A DNA stretch of 47,468 nt from a bacterium (GTDB lineage: Bacteria > SZUA-182 > DTGQ01): the NCBI GenBank assembly GCA_040755755.1, contig JBFLZW010000084.1:1-47468 (forward strand), in the 5' to 3' direction. This document shows, piece after piece, positions 30,645-40,741 of the stretch. Under the pieces are notes generated by a model. It made no database searches, was not told the origin of the DNA, and was given only the letters and a program-made list of their open reading frames with translations. Position 1 is the first letter of the stretch. The number at the start of each line of letters is the position of its first letter. The position numbers and the translations under genes were made by a program.

Positions 30645-31889
30645 TTGGAAAGGCGGGTTGTTATAACCGGTCTGGGGGCAGTAACCCCAGTGGGCACGGG
30701 AGTTGATAAATTCTGGAAGGCGCTGTGTGCTGGTGAGCCGGGAATTGGGCCGATTACCCGTTTCGATGCTCAAAATTATCCGACGAGGATCGCTGGCGAG
30801 GTGCATGATTTCAATGCTGAAGACTTTATACCCAAAAAAGAAATCAAGAAGATGGATCCCTTTATCCACTATGCGCTTGCTGCCTCAGATATGGTTATGG
30901 AAGATGCAGGTATCAAGATTGACACTGATGAATCCTCGCGCTTTGGGGTATTGGTTGGCGCAGGTATTGGTGGGCTTTCAACCATTGAAAAATACCATGA
31001 GCTTGTTTTGCAGCACAACGGCCCCAAAAAGATCACTCCTTTTTTTATTCCCATGCTGATTATCAATCTGGCCTCAGGCCAGATTGCTATTCGCCATGGA
31101 CTGAAGGGACCAAACTCCGCGGTTGTTACCGCCTGTGCTACCGGCACGAACGCCATTGGTGATGCATTCAGGATAATCCATCGTGGAGATGCCGACGGCA
31201 TGATTACCGGTGGAGCTGAATCGGTCATCACCCCAATGGGAGTGGGAGGGTTCTGTGCCATGAGGGCACTCTCGTGCAGAAACGATGAACCTGCACGAGC
31301 AAGCCGTCCCTTTGAGAAAGACCGCGACGGCTTTGTGATGGGGGAGGGTGCCGGTCTCCTTCTTCTGGAGGAAATGAACCATGCTGTCAATCGGGGTGCA
31401 AAAATTTATGCTGAAGTGATCGGCTATGGCATGTCCTGTGATGCCTATCATATCTCTGCTCCGGACCCGGAGGGAAACGGTGCTGTCCTCTGCATGCAAA
31501 ATGCCTTGCGGGACGCCCGCATTGAACCTTCTGAAGTTCAATACATCAACGCTCATGGAACATCGACGGAGCTCAATGACCGGAGTGAGACCGAAGCGAT
31601 AAAAAAGGTATTCGGCCCTCATGCCTACCGGCTGCTGATCAGCGCAATCAAGTCCATGACCGGACATCTTCTGGGAGCTGCCGGTGGAGTTGAAGCTGTC
31701 GCTACTGCTTTGACGATTTTTCATGGGATCATTCCGCCGACGATCAATTATGAAACTCCTGATCCTGCCTGTGATCTGAATTATGTTCCCAATAAATCTC
31801 AGCGCAGTGATGTGCAGGTGGCTCTTTCGAACTCGTTTGGTTTTGGGGGAACTAATGCTACTCTCGTGTTGAAAAAGTTTGAACCTTGA
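30645..31889 (+). CDS. fabF: Beta-ketoacyl-ACP synthase II
   Basis: FabF elongates acyl-ACP by condensation with malonyl-ACP. The Cys-His-His triad is complete: C164 in [14 protein letters not shown]304 in [12 protein letters not shown] and H341 in [30 protein letters not shown] is the N-terminal signature and [13 protein letters not shown] the C-terminal one. The start is a TTG, supported by GGAGGAACA directly ahead and by the fact that the conserved sequence begins at residue 2. Length is 414 residues. Confidence 0.95.
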   Translation: MERRVVITGLGAVTPVGTGVDKFWKALCAGEPGIGPITRFDAQNYPTRIAGEVHDFNAEDFIPKKEIKKMDPFIHYALAASDMVMEDAGIKIDTDESSRFGVLVGAGIGGLSTIEKYHELVLQHNGPKKITPFFIPMLIINLASGQIAIRHGLKGPNSAVVTACATGTNAIGDAFRIIHRGDADGMITGGAESVITPMGVGGFCAMRALSCRNDEPARASRPFEKDRDGFVMGEGAGLLLLEEMNHAVNRGAKIYAEVIGYGMSCDAYHISAPDPEGNGAVLCMQNALRDARIEPSEVQYINAHGTSTELNDRSETEAIKKVFGPHAYRLLISAIKSMTGHLLGAAGGVEAVATALTIFHGIIPPTINYETPDPACDLNYVPNKSQRSDVQVALSNSFGFGGTNATLVLKKFEP

Positions 31890-31958
31890 AAGCTCATTCT
31901 GGCTCTTTCAGGAAGTCGATTCAAGAGAAACGAACTATTTAACACAACAAAATTACTT

Positions 31959-32684
31959 ATGGATGAAGATCGAATCAATTGTTTGAAAGAATTACAAGAC
32001 AATATCCAATCTCAATTTAAAAATCCAGCCTTTCTTAATCAAGCCCTGACCCATAAATCATATGCCAATGAAGCCAAGGACAGAAACCTCGTTATCGAAG
32101 ATAACGAGCGGCTGGAATTTCTCGGCGATGCTATTCTCTGCTATGTAATTACCGATTTTATCATGGAAAAGTTTCCCGAATATACCGAAGGAATGCTCTC
32201 AAAGCTGCGGGCTCACCTTGTCAGTGAGAATACTCTGGCCTCTATAGCCATGAAAAGTAACCTTGGGAATTATCTCCTGTTGGGGAAGGGGGAAGAAAGC
32301 AGCGGCGGAAGATTAAAAAAATCTATCCTTGCCGATTGCCTGGAGGCTGTGTTTGCCGGAATTTACCTGGATCAGGGACTGGAGGCTGTGAGGGCATTTA
32401 TTATCCAGAACTTTCAACCCTACATCGAAGAGGCAACTCAAAAAAATTACATCCCGGATTTTAAGACCATTCTCCAGGAATATGTGCAGGGGAAGCTCAA
32501 CTGTACACCGATTTATCGAGTCACAAGCCAGAATGGCCTGGATCATGAAAAAATCTTTGAAGTGAAATTGACCATCGATCAAACTACCTATGGAACCGGA
32601 GAGGGCCGAAGCAAAAAAGAGGCCGAGCAGAAAGCCGCCTACCATGCCTTAAAAAAGATGAACATTGATGGTTTGGACTTCTAA
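31959..32684 (+). CDS. rnc: Ribonuclease III
   Basis: RNase III cuts double-stranded RNA in rRNA and mRNA processing. The 241-residue protein has the signature NERLEFLGDAIL (49-60) with catalytic acidic residues E53 and D57, the second site in ILADCLEAVFAGIYLDQG, and a C-terminal double-stranded RNA-binding domain (about 160-235; TILQEYVQGKL, GEGRSKKEAEQKAAYHAL). It ends the lipid operon; the fabF-rnc pairing is common. The ribosome binding site is weak. Confidence 0.95.
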   Translation: MDEDRINCLKELQDNIQSQFKNPAFLNQALTHKSYANEAKDRNLVIEDNERLEFLGDAILCYVITDFIMEKFPEYTEGMLSKLRAHLVSENTLASIAMKSNLGNYLLLGKGEESSGGRLKKSILADCLEAVFAGIYLDQGLEAVRAFIIQNFQPYIEEATQKNYIPDFKTILQEYVQGKLNCTPIYRVTSQNGLDHEKIFEVKLTIDQTTYGTGEGRSKKEAEQKAAYHALKKMNIDGLDF

Positions 32685-32700
32685 ATAGTAAATATTTTAG

Positions 32701-32759
32701 ACCACGAAACACACGAAATACACGAAAGTATTTTCTGTGCTTTTCGTGTGTTTCGTGGT
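32701..32759. repeat. Perfect 17-bp inverted repeat of CACGAAA units
   Basis: ACCACGAAACACACGAA (32701-32717) and TTCGTGTGTTTCGTGGT (32743-32759) are exact reverse complements round a 25-base loop. The unit CACGAAA is repeated within each arm. It lies just after rnc and could fold in the mRNA tail; similar CACGAAA-type repeats are common between genes in environmental genomes. Confidence 0.85.
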
Positions 32760-32789
32760 TAATATTCTTTTCTCTTCTCATTGAAATTC

Positions 32790-32828
32790 AAAAGGCGCCA
32801 GTCTCTCGAGAGGCTGGCGCCTTTTTTT
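32790..32828. terminator. Strong bidirectional terminator between rnc and the convergent secreted-protein gene
   Basis: AAAAGGCGCCAGTCTC pairs with GAGGCTGGCGCCTTTT round a short loop. A T-run follows on the plus strand and an A-run precedes it, so it can stop transcription from both sides. It lies between rnc (ends 32684) and the minus-strand gene ending at 32848. Confidence 0.9.
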
Positions 32829-32847
32829 ATTTCAACCTTTCGCTCTC

Positions 32848-34752
32848 TTACAACGACCACCAGGGTTGTACATCCAGGGTGAAGTGTGCTGTGCTCCAGG
32901 CTCCATGCGTATCGTAAGCGGTAATCTGCACCTGGTAGAGGCCAGGGAAGTAAGTCAGGAACGAGAAGACAGCACCGCCTCTATACAGACCGTAGGCTGC
33001 CTCGCCGCTCAGGCTTTGATCAGCATTAAGCTGATCCTGTATGCCCTTGCCCGAGAGCTCTGTAACCATGCCGATATTGCAGGAGTAGTAGAGAGGCTCT
33101 ATGTCAGGATCATAGAATTCAACCGGAATGGAAAACAACTGACCTGCCAGCGCAACCTGGGGGCTGTCGATATCTTCTCCCAGGACTGGAGGATGATTCA
33201 ACCAACTGCCGGGATTAGCCACAACAAGAGTATATTCACCCACGCTGCTGAGGCCACGGGTATCTCTGGCAATCACTACGATTCGGTGAACCCCCTCAAA
33301 TTGAGGATGAAAGCTGATATATGGCGTGGTGGGATCGTGAATGAGATCCTCCTGATAGGGTCCATATCCATAATAAGGCATTCCATCGATAAAGGCAGTA
33401 TAGGTGACGTTGCCCCAGAAAGTTCCAACCCCGGTAGAATCGGATTTCCCGTTTTGATCTGGTTGATTATCCTGATCATAACAAACGAAATATTTCTCAT
33501 ACGGCTGGGAGCTTCCGAGAAGATAGAAATCATCCTCAAGTTCCTCCAATCGGGGAGGATGATTGACTACCGGGTAATTCACCACAGTTATTGGAAAAAC
33601 CTCTACATCGCTTAATCCCATCCGGTCGGATACCCGGACAGTTATTACCATCTCTTCCAGGTATTGCGGAATATAGGTCAGCATTACCACATTGGACAAG
33701 ACCTTCGGATCATCAATGCTGCAGGGCATAAGGTATTTGTCTCTATAAAGAATCGGAGTAATCTCATCCACAAGTTTTACCCGGGTGATAAGGTTTTGAG
33801 CAGCCGTTCCCTGTGCACCCCAGCCACCGATGTTAGCGGTAAAATGTAACTGAGGATCTCCTACCGGCGGGGGAGATACATCGATATCGCTAGCTTCGAT
33901 CACGAGATTGAAAGGAGCGAAAAGCTGGGCAAATTGAGGACCGATCTTCTGAAGTTTCGGCGGATGGTTGGTAATGAGGTTCTTGTTGTTATGAAACCAG
34001 ATATTATCGATACGGTATCCGTTACCATAGATTCTGATCCAGAGTACCCTGGATTGGCCTCCCCCGAATGCCTGGGAATCATTATCGGTTCCATCATCCG
34101 CCAGGTCAAGATCCTCATCCATATCCCGCATCACCATGTGCCAGGTCCCGTCTTGATATTGCCGTCCGAGGTTGACCACGATGTAGGCCGGATTCTTCTC
34201 CGTATTTCCTCCTGCCGGGAATCCTCCTTCTACCAAAGCGGGGGGCTCTCCCTGAGTACCGAGGGGACGATAACCTAAAACTGCATAATGGCCACTTGCG
34301 GTAACAAGCCCTACCTGGAATTCAAATTGGTCCCATTGTTCCAGGCCGAGCCTTGAGGCAATGTTAAAGGAGATGGCCTGGTGATCGGTGACAGGCTGAG
34401 GTCCCGTTGATGTCGAGTAGGCAATGTTCTCATTCATAACCCAGAAGCGTTCCAGGCTGTTGAATACTGAAGGATTGGATGACCAGACTTCCATGACGCG
34501 GCTGCCCTCGGTGTAATCGAGGATAGTATGCATGCTGCCATATCCGACGCCATAACCAAAGTAGGGGTAGGCATAACTGGAAGTTTTCCACCCCCAGTTT
34601 TGGGGATTATCCCAGTACTCAAAATCCTGCCAGCGAATTGTCTGTGTTGTCTGGGCCAAAACCCTATGGCAGCACAAAAGAACAATAACGCCAAGGAGCA
34701 GCCCAAATATTTGTTTTTGAACCTTTGATTCTCTCAAAAATTTAATCTTCAT
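32848..34752 (-). CDS. Large secreted protein with repeated Ig/cadherin-like modules
   Basis: I chose the ATG at 34752 (634 residues), which follows GGAAGGAGTTTCGGAT; an upstream ATG at 34809 lacks a ribosome binding site. The N-terminus is a signal peptide (FGLLLGVIVLLCCHRVLA-Q). The first 250 residues look like a beta-sandwich, possibly lectin/LamG-like (WQDFEYWDNPQNWGW, IYGNGYRIDNIWFHNN). Three modules follow, each opened by NHPP (TNHPPKLQKIG, VNHPPRLEELED and LNHPPVLGEDID) and ending in strands such as VRVSDRMGLSDVEVFPITV, VIARDTRGLSSVGEYTLVV and ITAYDTHGAWSTAHFTLDV. This pattern fits PKD/cadherin-like extracellular domains. There is no anchor or sorting signal. It is 95 bp downstream of another secreted protein gene on the same strand. 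Confidence 0.8.
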   Translation of the reverse strand: MKIKFLRESKVQKQIFGLLLGVIVLLCCHRVLAQTTQTIRWQDFEYWDNPQNWGWKTSSYAYPYFGYGVGYGSMHTILDYTEGSRVMEVWSSNPSVFNSLERFWVMNENIAYSTSTGPQPVTDHQAISFNIASRLGLEQWDQFEFQVGLVTASGHYAVLGYRPLGTQGEPPALVEGGFPAGGNTEKNPAYIVVNLGRQYQDGTWHMVMRDMDEDLDLADDGTDNDSQAFGGGQSRVLWIRIYGNGYRIDNIWFHNNKNLITNHPPKLQKIGPQFAQLFAPFNLVIEASDIDVSPPPVGDPQLHFTANIGGWGAQGTAAQNLITRVKLVDEITPILYRDKYLMPCSIDDPKVLSNVVMLTYIPQYLEEMVITVRVSDRMGLSDVEVFPITVVNYPVVNHPPRLEELEDDFYLLGSSQPYEKYFVCYDQDNQPDQNGKSDSTGVGTFWGNVTYTAFIDGMPYYGYGPYQEDLIHDPTTPYISFHPQFEGVHRIVVIARDTRGLSSVGEYTLVVANPGSWLNHPPVLGEDIDSPQVALAGQLFSIPVEFYDPDIEPLYYSCNIGMVTELSGKGIQDQLNADQSLSGEAAYGLYRGGAVFSFLTYFPGLYQVQITAYDTHGAWSTAHFTLDVQPWWSL

Positions 34753-34847
34753 ATCCGAAACTCCTTCCCTCTTTGGTCTAAGACTGCTGTTTTTTCCTTC
34801 TTTATCCATTTAATAAATATAAAAAATGTAAAATGAGTTATTTTTTG

Positions 34848-37448
34848 TTAAGGTGTCGTTCTTTTTCCTCTCGACCATGATATTGCCTTTTTCATGTCTG
34901 CCAAATATCCTCGTGTTCTTTCGATCTTGAAATTGTCTCCCGCACATCTCCCCCAGAGCCAGGTTGTGGATCTCCACTTCCCTTCACGGGGGTCGAAGTG
35001 GCTGAGAGCGGTACTGTTGAGTCTGGCATCCTGTTTGTTCCCTCCAAAGGTAATGATAACGTCCTGAGCACACAAGTGCTTATCAGGTCCATCCGGGACG
35101 GAAATAATATTGCGGCCACTATCGAGGTTGATTGTGGGTGGTGGAGCGATAGTAAAGGGAGGAATGCGAAGGTTAGAGACTTCCTTATCCAGATACAATA
35201 TATATCCGCGACCGGTTTCGATTGCGAAGTCATTGCCTTGAAAAGAATTGCTGTTGGGATCAATATAGAGTGTTTTTCTCCCGATCCCCCCTGTTCCAAT
35301 CGATGTCTGGCTGTGCGGTTCGCGGGGGAAAAGCACCAGGAACTCTGTGGCCGTATCACAAGCCTTGAGAGGTGTCCCTGGATAAGCGAATAGATTCATG
35401 CCTGCCGGAAAAGGATACTGGTGGTTCGACAGCCCGATGTTGACCTCCCGGTCTTCCCCGCCAGTAATAGAGACAGGAGTGATAAGAATGTTGGGGTCAT
35501 CCATATGCGACGAATCGATATTTTGCAGGACCGATGTCAGTCGGTTGGTTTCCCATTGGCACCAGTTTTCCGCCTGCTTAAAGGCAATGACATTGTCATA
35601 CATCTCGTTGAAATATCCACCGGTAACTTTATTCGGATCATAAACGGTATAAACAATAAATTCCGAATTTGGGAGATTGGATATGGTGAAATTCCCTGCC
35701 GTGTCAGTAATGGCGGAGCTGGGAATCTGGCCAACGTCACGAAGGTGTTTGATATCGAGGGCACGCACCGTAATATTAGCCAATCCTTTTTGAGGGTCTT
35801 CATCCAGGTAAATCCGGCCATGAATTTTTCCTGTTCCCTGACCGGGGATAAACGGTGTTAAGGTAATAGTTCCGACATTCCTGTTTTCTCCCAATTTTAA
35901 ATTCGTCAGAGTCTGCTCCACCACGCTGTAGCCGTCCTTGGCAATGCGAAGGATCACCTCCCCCGAAAGCAGCTGGTGAAAAGAAAACTCTCCGGTGGTT
36001 GGATTGATAGAGGCAGAGTTGATATGCTCATGGTTTTTGGTCAGCAAGATGGCAATCTTGGGCAAATTGCCTCCCTGGACAGCCACCTTGCCGCTGATAG
36101 AAGTTTCCGCCAGGGTAAAGTTAATCTGCTTTGATTCTCCTTCCCCCAGTGAAATTATCTCTTCCTTGGTGGAAGTGGCATTTTGACCGTAGAAAACACT
36201 AAAAATATCAACACTCCCAATCCTTGAAAAGGCCCGTACCTTATACCCGCCTGGCTTGAGGAACTTAAAAGCATAACCTCCATATTTTCCGGTATGGAAA
36301 ACTACCGGCTGGTTGGCATCGGGATCAGGAACGTTCATTACCTTGGCCGGAATGACAGATCGGCTTATTGGCTGGTTATTGACGGGAACGATTTCCACCT
36401 GGATGCCCTTGATTCCCTGGTCACTGCCATCGGCTTGCGTAAAATAGGTAATCTGCGGGTTAGCAGGATCCCGGCGGTTCGGGTCCCTGCCAATATCCAG
36501 GTCCGATTGGCCGCTCTGACCTTCCTGAACTGATTGAACGTAAAAAATGTGAGAGGTCACTTCCCTGGTATTCGGATCGGTAATGATACCGAAAATCATG
36601 CCCGCACGACCAAACGAGTCAAAATGTACCGGTTCCGCTCGTGGCTTGTCACAGGAGATAACCACAGTGCTGCTTTTCGGGAGAAAGCAGGATATTGGAT
36701 TGATGGAATACGTCAGATACGGAGTTGTGATTTCGAAGTCATAAAAGAACTGGGCATAATCTTCCACCCTGAGAGTGTAATTTCCCGATGGCAGCGGCAC
36801 TTTAGCATCGGGTTTTAAAATATAATCTGCCAGATCAAGGGAGTAATGCGTTGTATTGGGATCACTGAAAATTCCCTTCCAGGGTGGATTTTCAGGCGGG
36901 AAGACCATGGAGGTTTTGGCCTTATAGTTAATCGTACCATCCAGATACAAGACAAACCCATGATTGTGAGGCAAATCAACGGTGACCGGAATACTCCCTC
37001 CCTGGCAGAGAGCGAAATCCCTGGTGATTTTCTGGTTGGGGGCAATCCCTATTTTGTTTCCATCTCCCCATTGCCCGGTTTCAGAATAAAGCCAGTAGTG
37101 TTCCTCGTAACATTCGCTGACATAAAGATTGCCAGGATCCTGAGCGCACAGATATATCTCCTGCCATCCCGACAGGTTCAGATTCAGGGTATAATACCCC
37201 TTGCTATCGGTTACCGTCTGTTCGATAGGGGTAATGCCGACAGGGTTATAAGCGGTAATCTGTATGCCGGCAAGCCCCTGGACCGAGCCTGAACCAGGAT
37301 ATTTAATCACCCGTCCGCTGATTACAGCAGGCGGAGCGCTTGCCGTGGTGCCATTATGTGCCCGGGCGAGACAGAAAATTACCACCGGCAAAGCGATAAA
37401 AAGAGGATGTACCTGAAATGGAAAACCTGTATTTTTTCGTAACTGCAT
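34848..37448 (-). CDS. Large secreted protein with carboxypeptidase-regulatory-like repeats
   Basis: An 866-residue exported protein. AGGAGCATTATTCC precedes the ATG. The signal peptide is PLFIALPVVIFCLARAHNG with cleavage near TASA-PP. At least four regulatory-type beta modules follow: ISGRVIKYPGSG...QTVTDSKGYYTLNL (about 43-90), KYGGYAFKFLKPGGYKVRAF (about 390-410), ETSISGKVAVQGG (about 450) and KIHGRIYLDEDPQKG...DTAGNFTISNLP (about 540-600). Two C-terminal copies of a module read AGMNLFAYPG...ETGRGYILYLDK and SGRNIISVPDG...ERTRGYLADMKK. There is no membrane anchor. It probably shares a transcript with the next gene and may form an extracellular complex with it (inference). Confidence 0.8.
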   Translation of the reverse strand: MQLRKNTGFPFQVHPLFIALPVVIFCLARAHNGTTASAPPAVISGRVIKYPGSGSVQGLAGIQITAYNPVGITPIEQTVTDSKGYYTLNLNLSGWQEIYLCAQDPGNLYVSECYEEHYWLYSETGQWGDGNKIGIAPNQKITRDFALCQGGSIPVTVDLPHNHGFVLYLDGTINYKAKTSMVFPPENPPWKGIFSDPNTTHYSLDLADYILKPDAKVPLPSGNYTLRVEDYAQFFYDFEITTPYLTYSINPISCFLPKSSTVVISCDKPRAEPVHFDSFGRAGMIFGIITDPNTREVTSHIFYVQSVQEGQSGQSDLDIGRDPNRRDPANPQITYFTQADGSDQGIKGIQVEIVPVNNQPISRSVIPAKVMNVPDPDANQPVVFHTGKYGGYAFKFLKPGGYKVRAFSRIGSVDIFSVFYGQNATSTKEEIISLGEGESKQINFTLAETSISGKVAVQGGNLPKIAILLTKNHEHINSASINPTTGEFSFHQLLSGEVILRIAKDGYSVVEQTLTNLKLGENRNVGTITLTPFIPGQGTGKIHGRIYLDEDPQKGLANITVRALDIKHLRDVGQIPSSAITDTAGNFTISNLPNSEFIVYTVYDPNKVTGGYFNEMYDNVIAFKQAENWCQWETNRLTSVLQNIDSSHMDDPNILITPVSITGGEDREVNIGLSNHQYPFPAGMNLFAYPGTPLKACDTATEFLVLFPREPHSQTSIGTGGIGRKTLYIDPNSNSFQGNDFAIETGRGYILYLDKEVSNLRIPPFTIAPPPTINLDSGRNIISVPDGPDKHLCAQDVIITFGGNKQDARLNSTALSHFDPREGKWRSTTWLWGRCAGDNFKIERTRGYLADMKKAISWSRGKRTTP

Positions 37449-37867
37449 GGAATAATGCTCCTATTCCTCGTGGACGGTTCATATTCAATTGCGGGCAAGA
37501 TTTTATTCCTTAAAATTAAATGCAACACCCATGCCATAGTCCGGTATTGAATGGCAACTGCTGATCTTCCTACCCCTGGTCACGATAAGATTTTAGTTCG
37601 AGAGCCTTGAAAAACACTTTCCCCGGAGGGATGAAACTTCAGACCGCAGCCAGGATCCGCTGAACGACTATGAAATTCTCTGCATAATTATGAAACGATA
37701 TTCATAATGAGAGAGGACCATCATCATAATTTATAGAGATTTACCTATCGGAAATTCAATACTATTTCTCCGTTCAGTCGGATTGACATTACCCGTATGA
37801 AATGATATCCTCTCATACTTAGGCTGATAAGAATTTATTATGGTCTGACTCTTAAGGAGACGAAAGT
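37449..37867. other. Divergent intergenic region with a hairpin, ahead of ileS
   Basis: About 420 bp between two divergent genes. ATTATGAA (37687-37694) and TTCATAAT (37701-37708) form a hairpin extended by TCTCT/AGAGA flanks. I looked for a T-box (GGTGGNACCGCG) ahead of ileS and did not find one. Apart from the ileS promoter nothing else is recognised. Confidence 0.5.
37783..37811 (+). promoter_or_regulatory. Sigma-70 promoter of ileS-lspA-lgt
   Basis: TTGACA (37783-37788), a 17-bp spacer and TATCCT (37806-37811) lie 56 bp before the ileS ATG. Confidence 0.6.
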
Positions 37868-40741
37868 ATGGATTATAGCCTTACTCTTAATTTACCGAAA
37901 ACCAAGTTTCCCATGAAAGCAAATCTTGTCCAAAAAGAGTTGGAGCTGATCGAGTTCTGGGAAAAAAGATCAATTTATGATAAAACGGTAAACCGCAGGA
38001 CAGAATATGGTTCATTTATTTTACATGACGGTCCTCCCTATGCCAATGGGCATATTCATATCGGGCATGCCTTTAACAAGATATTGAAGGACATTATCAT
38101 CCGGTCTAAAAATATGGCCGGTTTTCATGCTGTCTACATTCCCGGATGGGACTGTCATGGCCTGCCGATCGAGCACGAGGTTGATAAAAAGCTCGGCCCC
38201 AAAAAGCAGCAGACCAGTAAATATGAAATCAGAAAGCTCTGCCGGGAATACGCTCAAAAGTTTGTTGACATCCAGAAAAAAGAATTTCAGCGGCTCGGTG
38301 TTTTCGGGGACTGGGACCATCCCTACCTGACCATGAATCCTGAATATGAATCAGCCATTGTCCGGGAATTTGGCCGGTTCGTTCATAACGGCGGGGTCTA
38401 CCGGGGTCTGAAGCCCGTCTATTGGTGCTCTTTCTGCCAGACGGCACTGGCTGAAGCCGAAGTGGAATATGCTGACCACGCTTCACCTTCGGTATGGGTA
38501 AAATTCCCCGTCCGGTCCGGCTTCCGGGAGAAATTTCCTGGCCTGGCCGATGAGGCCGCCTGGTCGGTCCTGATCTGGACAACCACTCCCTGGACGCTTC
38601 CCGCCAATCTGGCCATTGCTGTTAATCCCGACTATGAATACGCCGCCTGCCAGGTCGCAGATGAGGTCTGGCTCATGGCCAAAGATCTGGTGGAGCAGAC
38701 CATGCACAAGGCAAAAATTTCCGACTATCGGATTCTCAAGACCTTTCCCGGCAGCATGCTCGAGGGGATCGTCGGTCAGCACCCCTTCTACGACCGGGAG
38801 TCGCCGGTTGTACCGGCTGCCTATGTTACGCTCGAACAGGGGACAGGCTGTGTGCATATCGCTCCCGGTCACGGTCAGGAGGACTACGAGGTTGGCCAGC
38901 GTCATGGGTTTTCCCCCTATGCACCAGTCAATCATGAGGGGAAATTCACTTCCGAGGTTCAATATTTTGCCGGATTATCTATTTTTAAAGCCAACCCTGA
39001 AATTATCCGCCTCATGCATGAGCGGGGAACCCTCATTTTCGAAGAGACCGTGGTCCATTCCTATCCTCATTGCTGGCGCTGTAAAAATCCGGTCATTTTC
39101 CGGGCTACGGAGCAGTGGTTCATTTCCATGGAGAAAAATGACCTGCGGGCGAAAGCTCTTGAGCAGATCCGCCGCATCCGGTGGATCCCCAAATGGGGTG
39201 AAAACCGGATTACCGGAATGGTCACCGACCGGCCGGACTGGTGCATTTCCCGGCAAAGGTCATGGGGAGTGCCGATTATCGCCTTCTCCTGCTCGTCGTG
39301 CCAGTATACCATCATGGACAGTGAGATCATTAACCATGTGGCTGATCTGGTGGCCAGTGAAGGCATCGATATCTGGTTCCGGAAAGAGCCACAAGAGCTT
39401 CTGCCCGATGGGTTTACCTGTCCGAACTGCCAGGGTGTGGAATTCACCAAGGATATGAATATCCTGGATGTCTGGTTTGAATCAGGGGTCAGCTATGCCG
39501 CTGTCCTTGAAAAAAGACCGGGCCTGCATGTTCCGGCCGATCTCTACCTTGAGGGAAGCGATCAGCATCGCGGCTGGTTCCAGAGCTCTCTTCTGGCTGC
39601 CGTGGGTACCAGGGGAGTACCTCCCTATCGATCCGTCCTGACGCATGGATTCGTGGTCGATGGCGAGGGAAAGAAGATGTCGAAATCTGCCGGAAATGTT
39701 GTTGCCCCGCAGGAAGTAATCGAGAAACTCGGGGCAGATATCCTGCGCCTGTGGGTCTGCTCCGAGGATTACAAAGACGATATCCGCATCTCGGATGATC
39801 TCATCCGGAGACTTTCGGATGCCTATCGCCGGATCCGAAACACCTGCCGGTACCTTCTCAGCAACCTTGAGGATTTTATCCCGGAAACCGACCGGGTTCC
39901 CTTTGATCAGCTTGAGGAGATGGACCGATGGATCCTGCACAGGTTCCAGGAGCTTACGGCCAGAGTCCGCAAGGCCTTTGAGGAGTACGAATTTCATATT
40001 TTCTTCCACGGGCTCCATAATTTTTGTACCGTTGACCTCAGTTCCTTTTACCTGGACGTATCCAAAGACCGGATGTATACCCGGGGGAAGGCATCCCTCA
40101 GCCGGAGGTCAGGACAGACGGCAATGTATGAGATAATTCTGGGCATGGTGAAACTGATGGCCCCGGTCCTCTGCTTTACCGCAGAAGAGATATGGAAGTA
40201 TCTGCCCGCATCAAAAGACCTGCCGGAGAGTGTTCATCTGGCCTCCCTGCCAGTTCCCTGCGAGGATTACCTGGATAATGATCTGGCCCAGAAGTGGGAG
40301 ACCCTTTTGCAGGTTCGAACTGAAGTCTCAAAGGTACTGGAAGCTGCCAGAAATGCCAAGCTTATCGGCCACTCCCTGGATGCCCGCGTGGAATTGATCC
40401 TGACCGATCCCAAGTTGCACGATTTTCTGAAAGGGTATGAGGAGCTTCTGCCCACAATCTTTATTACTTCATCCGCATCACTTGAAGCTGCCGCAGCCGC
40501 ACCGGATGACGGTGACGGCTACACGCGCAGCAGCCTGTTCGATCAGCTCTATCTGAAAGTCGCTCACGCCGAAGGAGAAAAGTGTGCCCGGTGCTGGAAG
40601 TTCAGCCCCCTGGTCGGTGAATCTTCCGAATACCCGGATCTGTGTGATACCTGTATCTCGGTGTTGAAAAGCATGCCCCCCGATCAGTTGCCCAGCAGGG
40701 AGCCTCAGCCAGCGGTTGAGCCGGGAGAGTCAAGCCGGTGA
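37868..40741 (+). CDS. ileS: Isoleucine--tRNA ligase
   Basis: IleRS, 957 residues, charges tRNA-Ile and edits valine. It begins DYSLTLNLPKTKFPMKANL. The HIGH motif is HIGH at 64-67 in PPYANGHIHIGHAFNKILKD, and KMSKS is at 603-607 in DGEGKKMSKSAGN. The editing domain has WTTTPWTLPANLAIAVNP and HIAPGHGQEDYEVG. The C-terminus carries a zinc finger (CARCWKF and CDTC), as in bacterial type 1 IleRS. AAGGAGACGAAAGT precedes the ATG. It overlaps lspA by four bases. Confidence 0.96.
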   Translation: MDYSLTLNLPKTKFPMKANLVQKELELIEFWEKRSIYDKTVNRRTEYGSFILHDGPPYANGHIHIGHAFNKILKDIIIRSKNMAGFHAVYIPGWDCHGLPIEHEVDKKLGPKKQQTSKYEIRKLCREYAQKFVDIQKKEFQRLGVFGDWDHPYLTMNPEYESAIVREFGRFVHNGGVYRGLKPVYWCSFCQTALAEAEVEYADHASPSVWVKFPVRSGFREKFPGLADEAAWSVLIWTTTPWTLPANLAIAVNPDYEYAACQVADEVWLMAKDLVEQTMHKAKISDYRILKTFPGSMLEGIVGQHPFYDRESPVVPAAYVTLEQGTGCVHIAPGHGQEDYEVGQRHGFSPYAPVNHEGKFTSEVQYFAGLSIFKANPEIIRLMHERGTLIFEETVVHSYPHCWRCKNPVIFRATEQWFISMEKNDLRAKALEQIRRIRWIPKWGENRITGMVTDRPDWCISRQRSWGVPIIAFSCSSCQYTIMDSEIINHVADLVASEGIDIWFRKEPQELLPDGFTCPNCQGVEFTKDMNILDVWFESGVSYAAVLEKRPGLHVPADLYLEGSDQHRGWFQSSLLAAVGTRGVPPYRSVLTHGFVVDGEGKKMSKSAGNVVAPQEVIEKLGADILRLWVCSEDYKDDIRISDDLIRRLSDAYRRIRNTCRYLLSNLEDFIPETDRVPFDQLEEMDRWILHRFQELTARVRKAFEEYEFHIFFHGLHNFCTVDLSSFYLDVSKDRMYTRGKASLSRRSGQTAMYEIILGMVKLMAPVLCFTAEEIWKYLPASKDLPESVHLASLPVPCEDYLDNDLAQKWETLLQVRTEVSKVLEAARNAKLIGHSLDARVELILTDPKLHDFLKGYEELLPTIFITSSASLEAAAAAPDDGDGYTRSSLFDQLYLKVAHAEGEKCARCWKFSPLVGESSEYPDLCDTCISVLKSMPPDQLPSREPQPAVEPGESSR

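Noticed and set aside
34753-34809. Upstream ATG for the Ig-like secreted protein
   Set aside because: No ribosome binding site; the ATG at 34752 follows GGAAGGAG and gives a proper signal peptide.
37449-37867. T-box leader for ileS
   Set aside because: The conserved GGTGGNACCGCG segment and specifier-loop pattern were not found.
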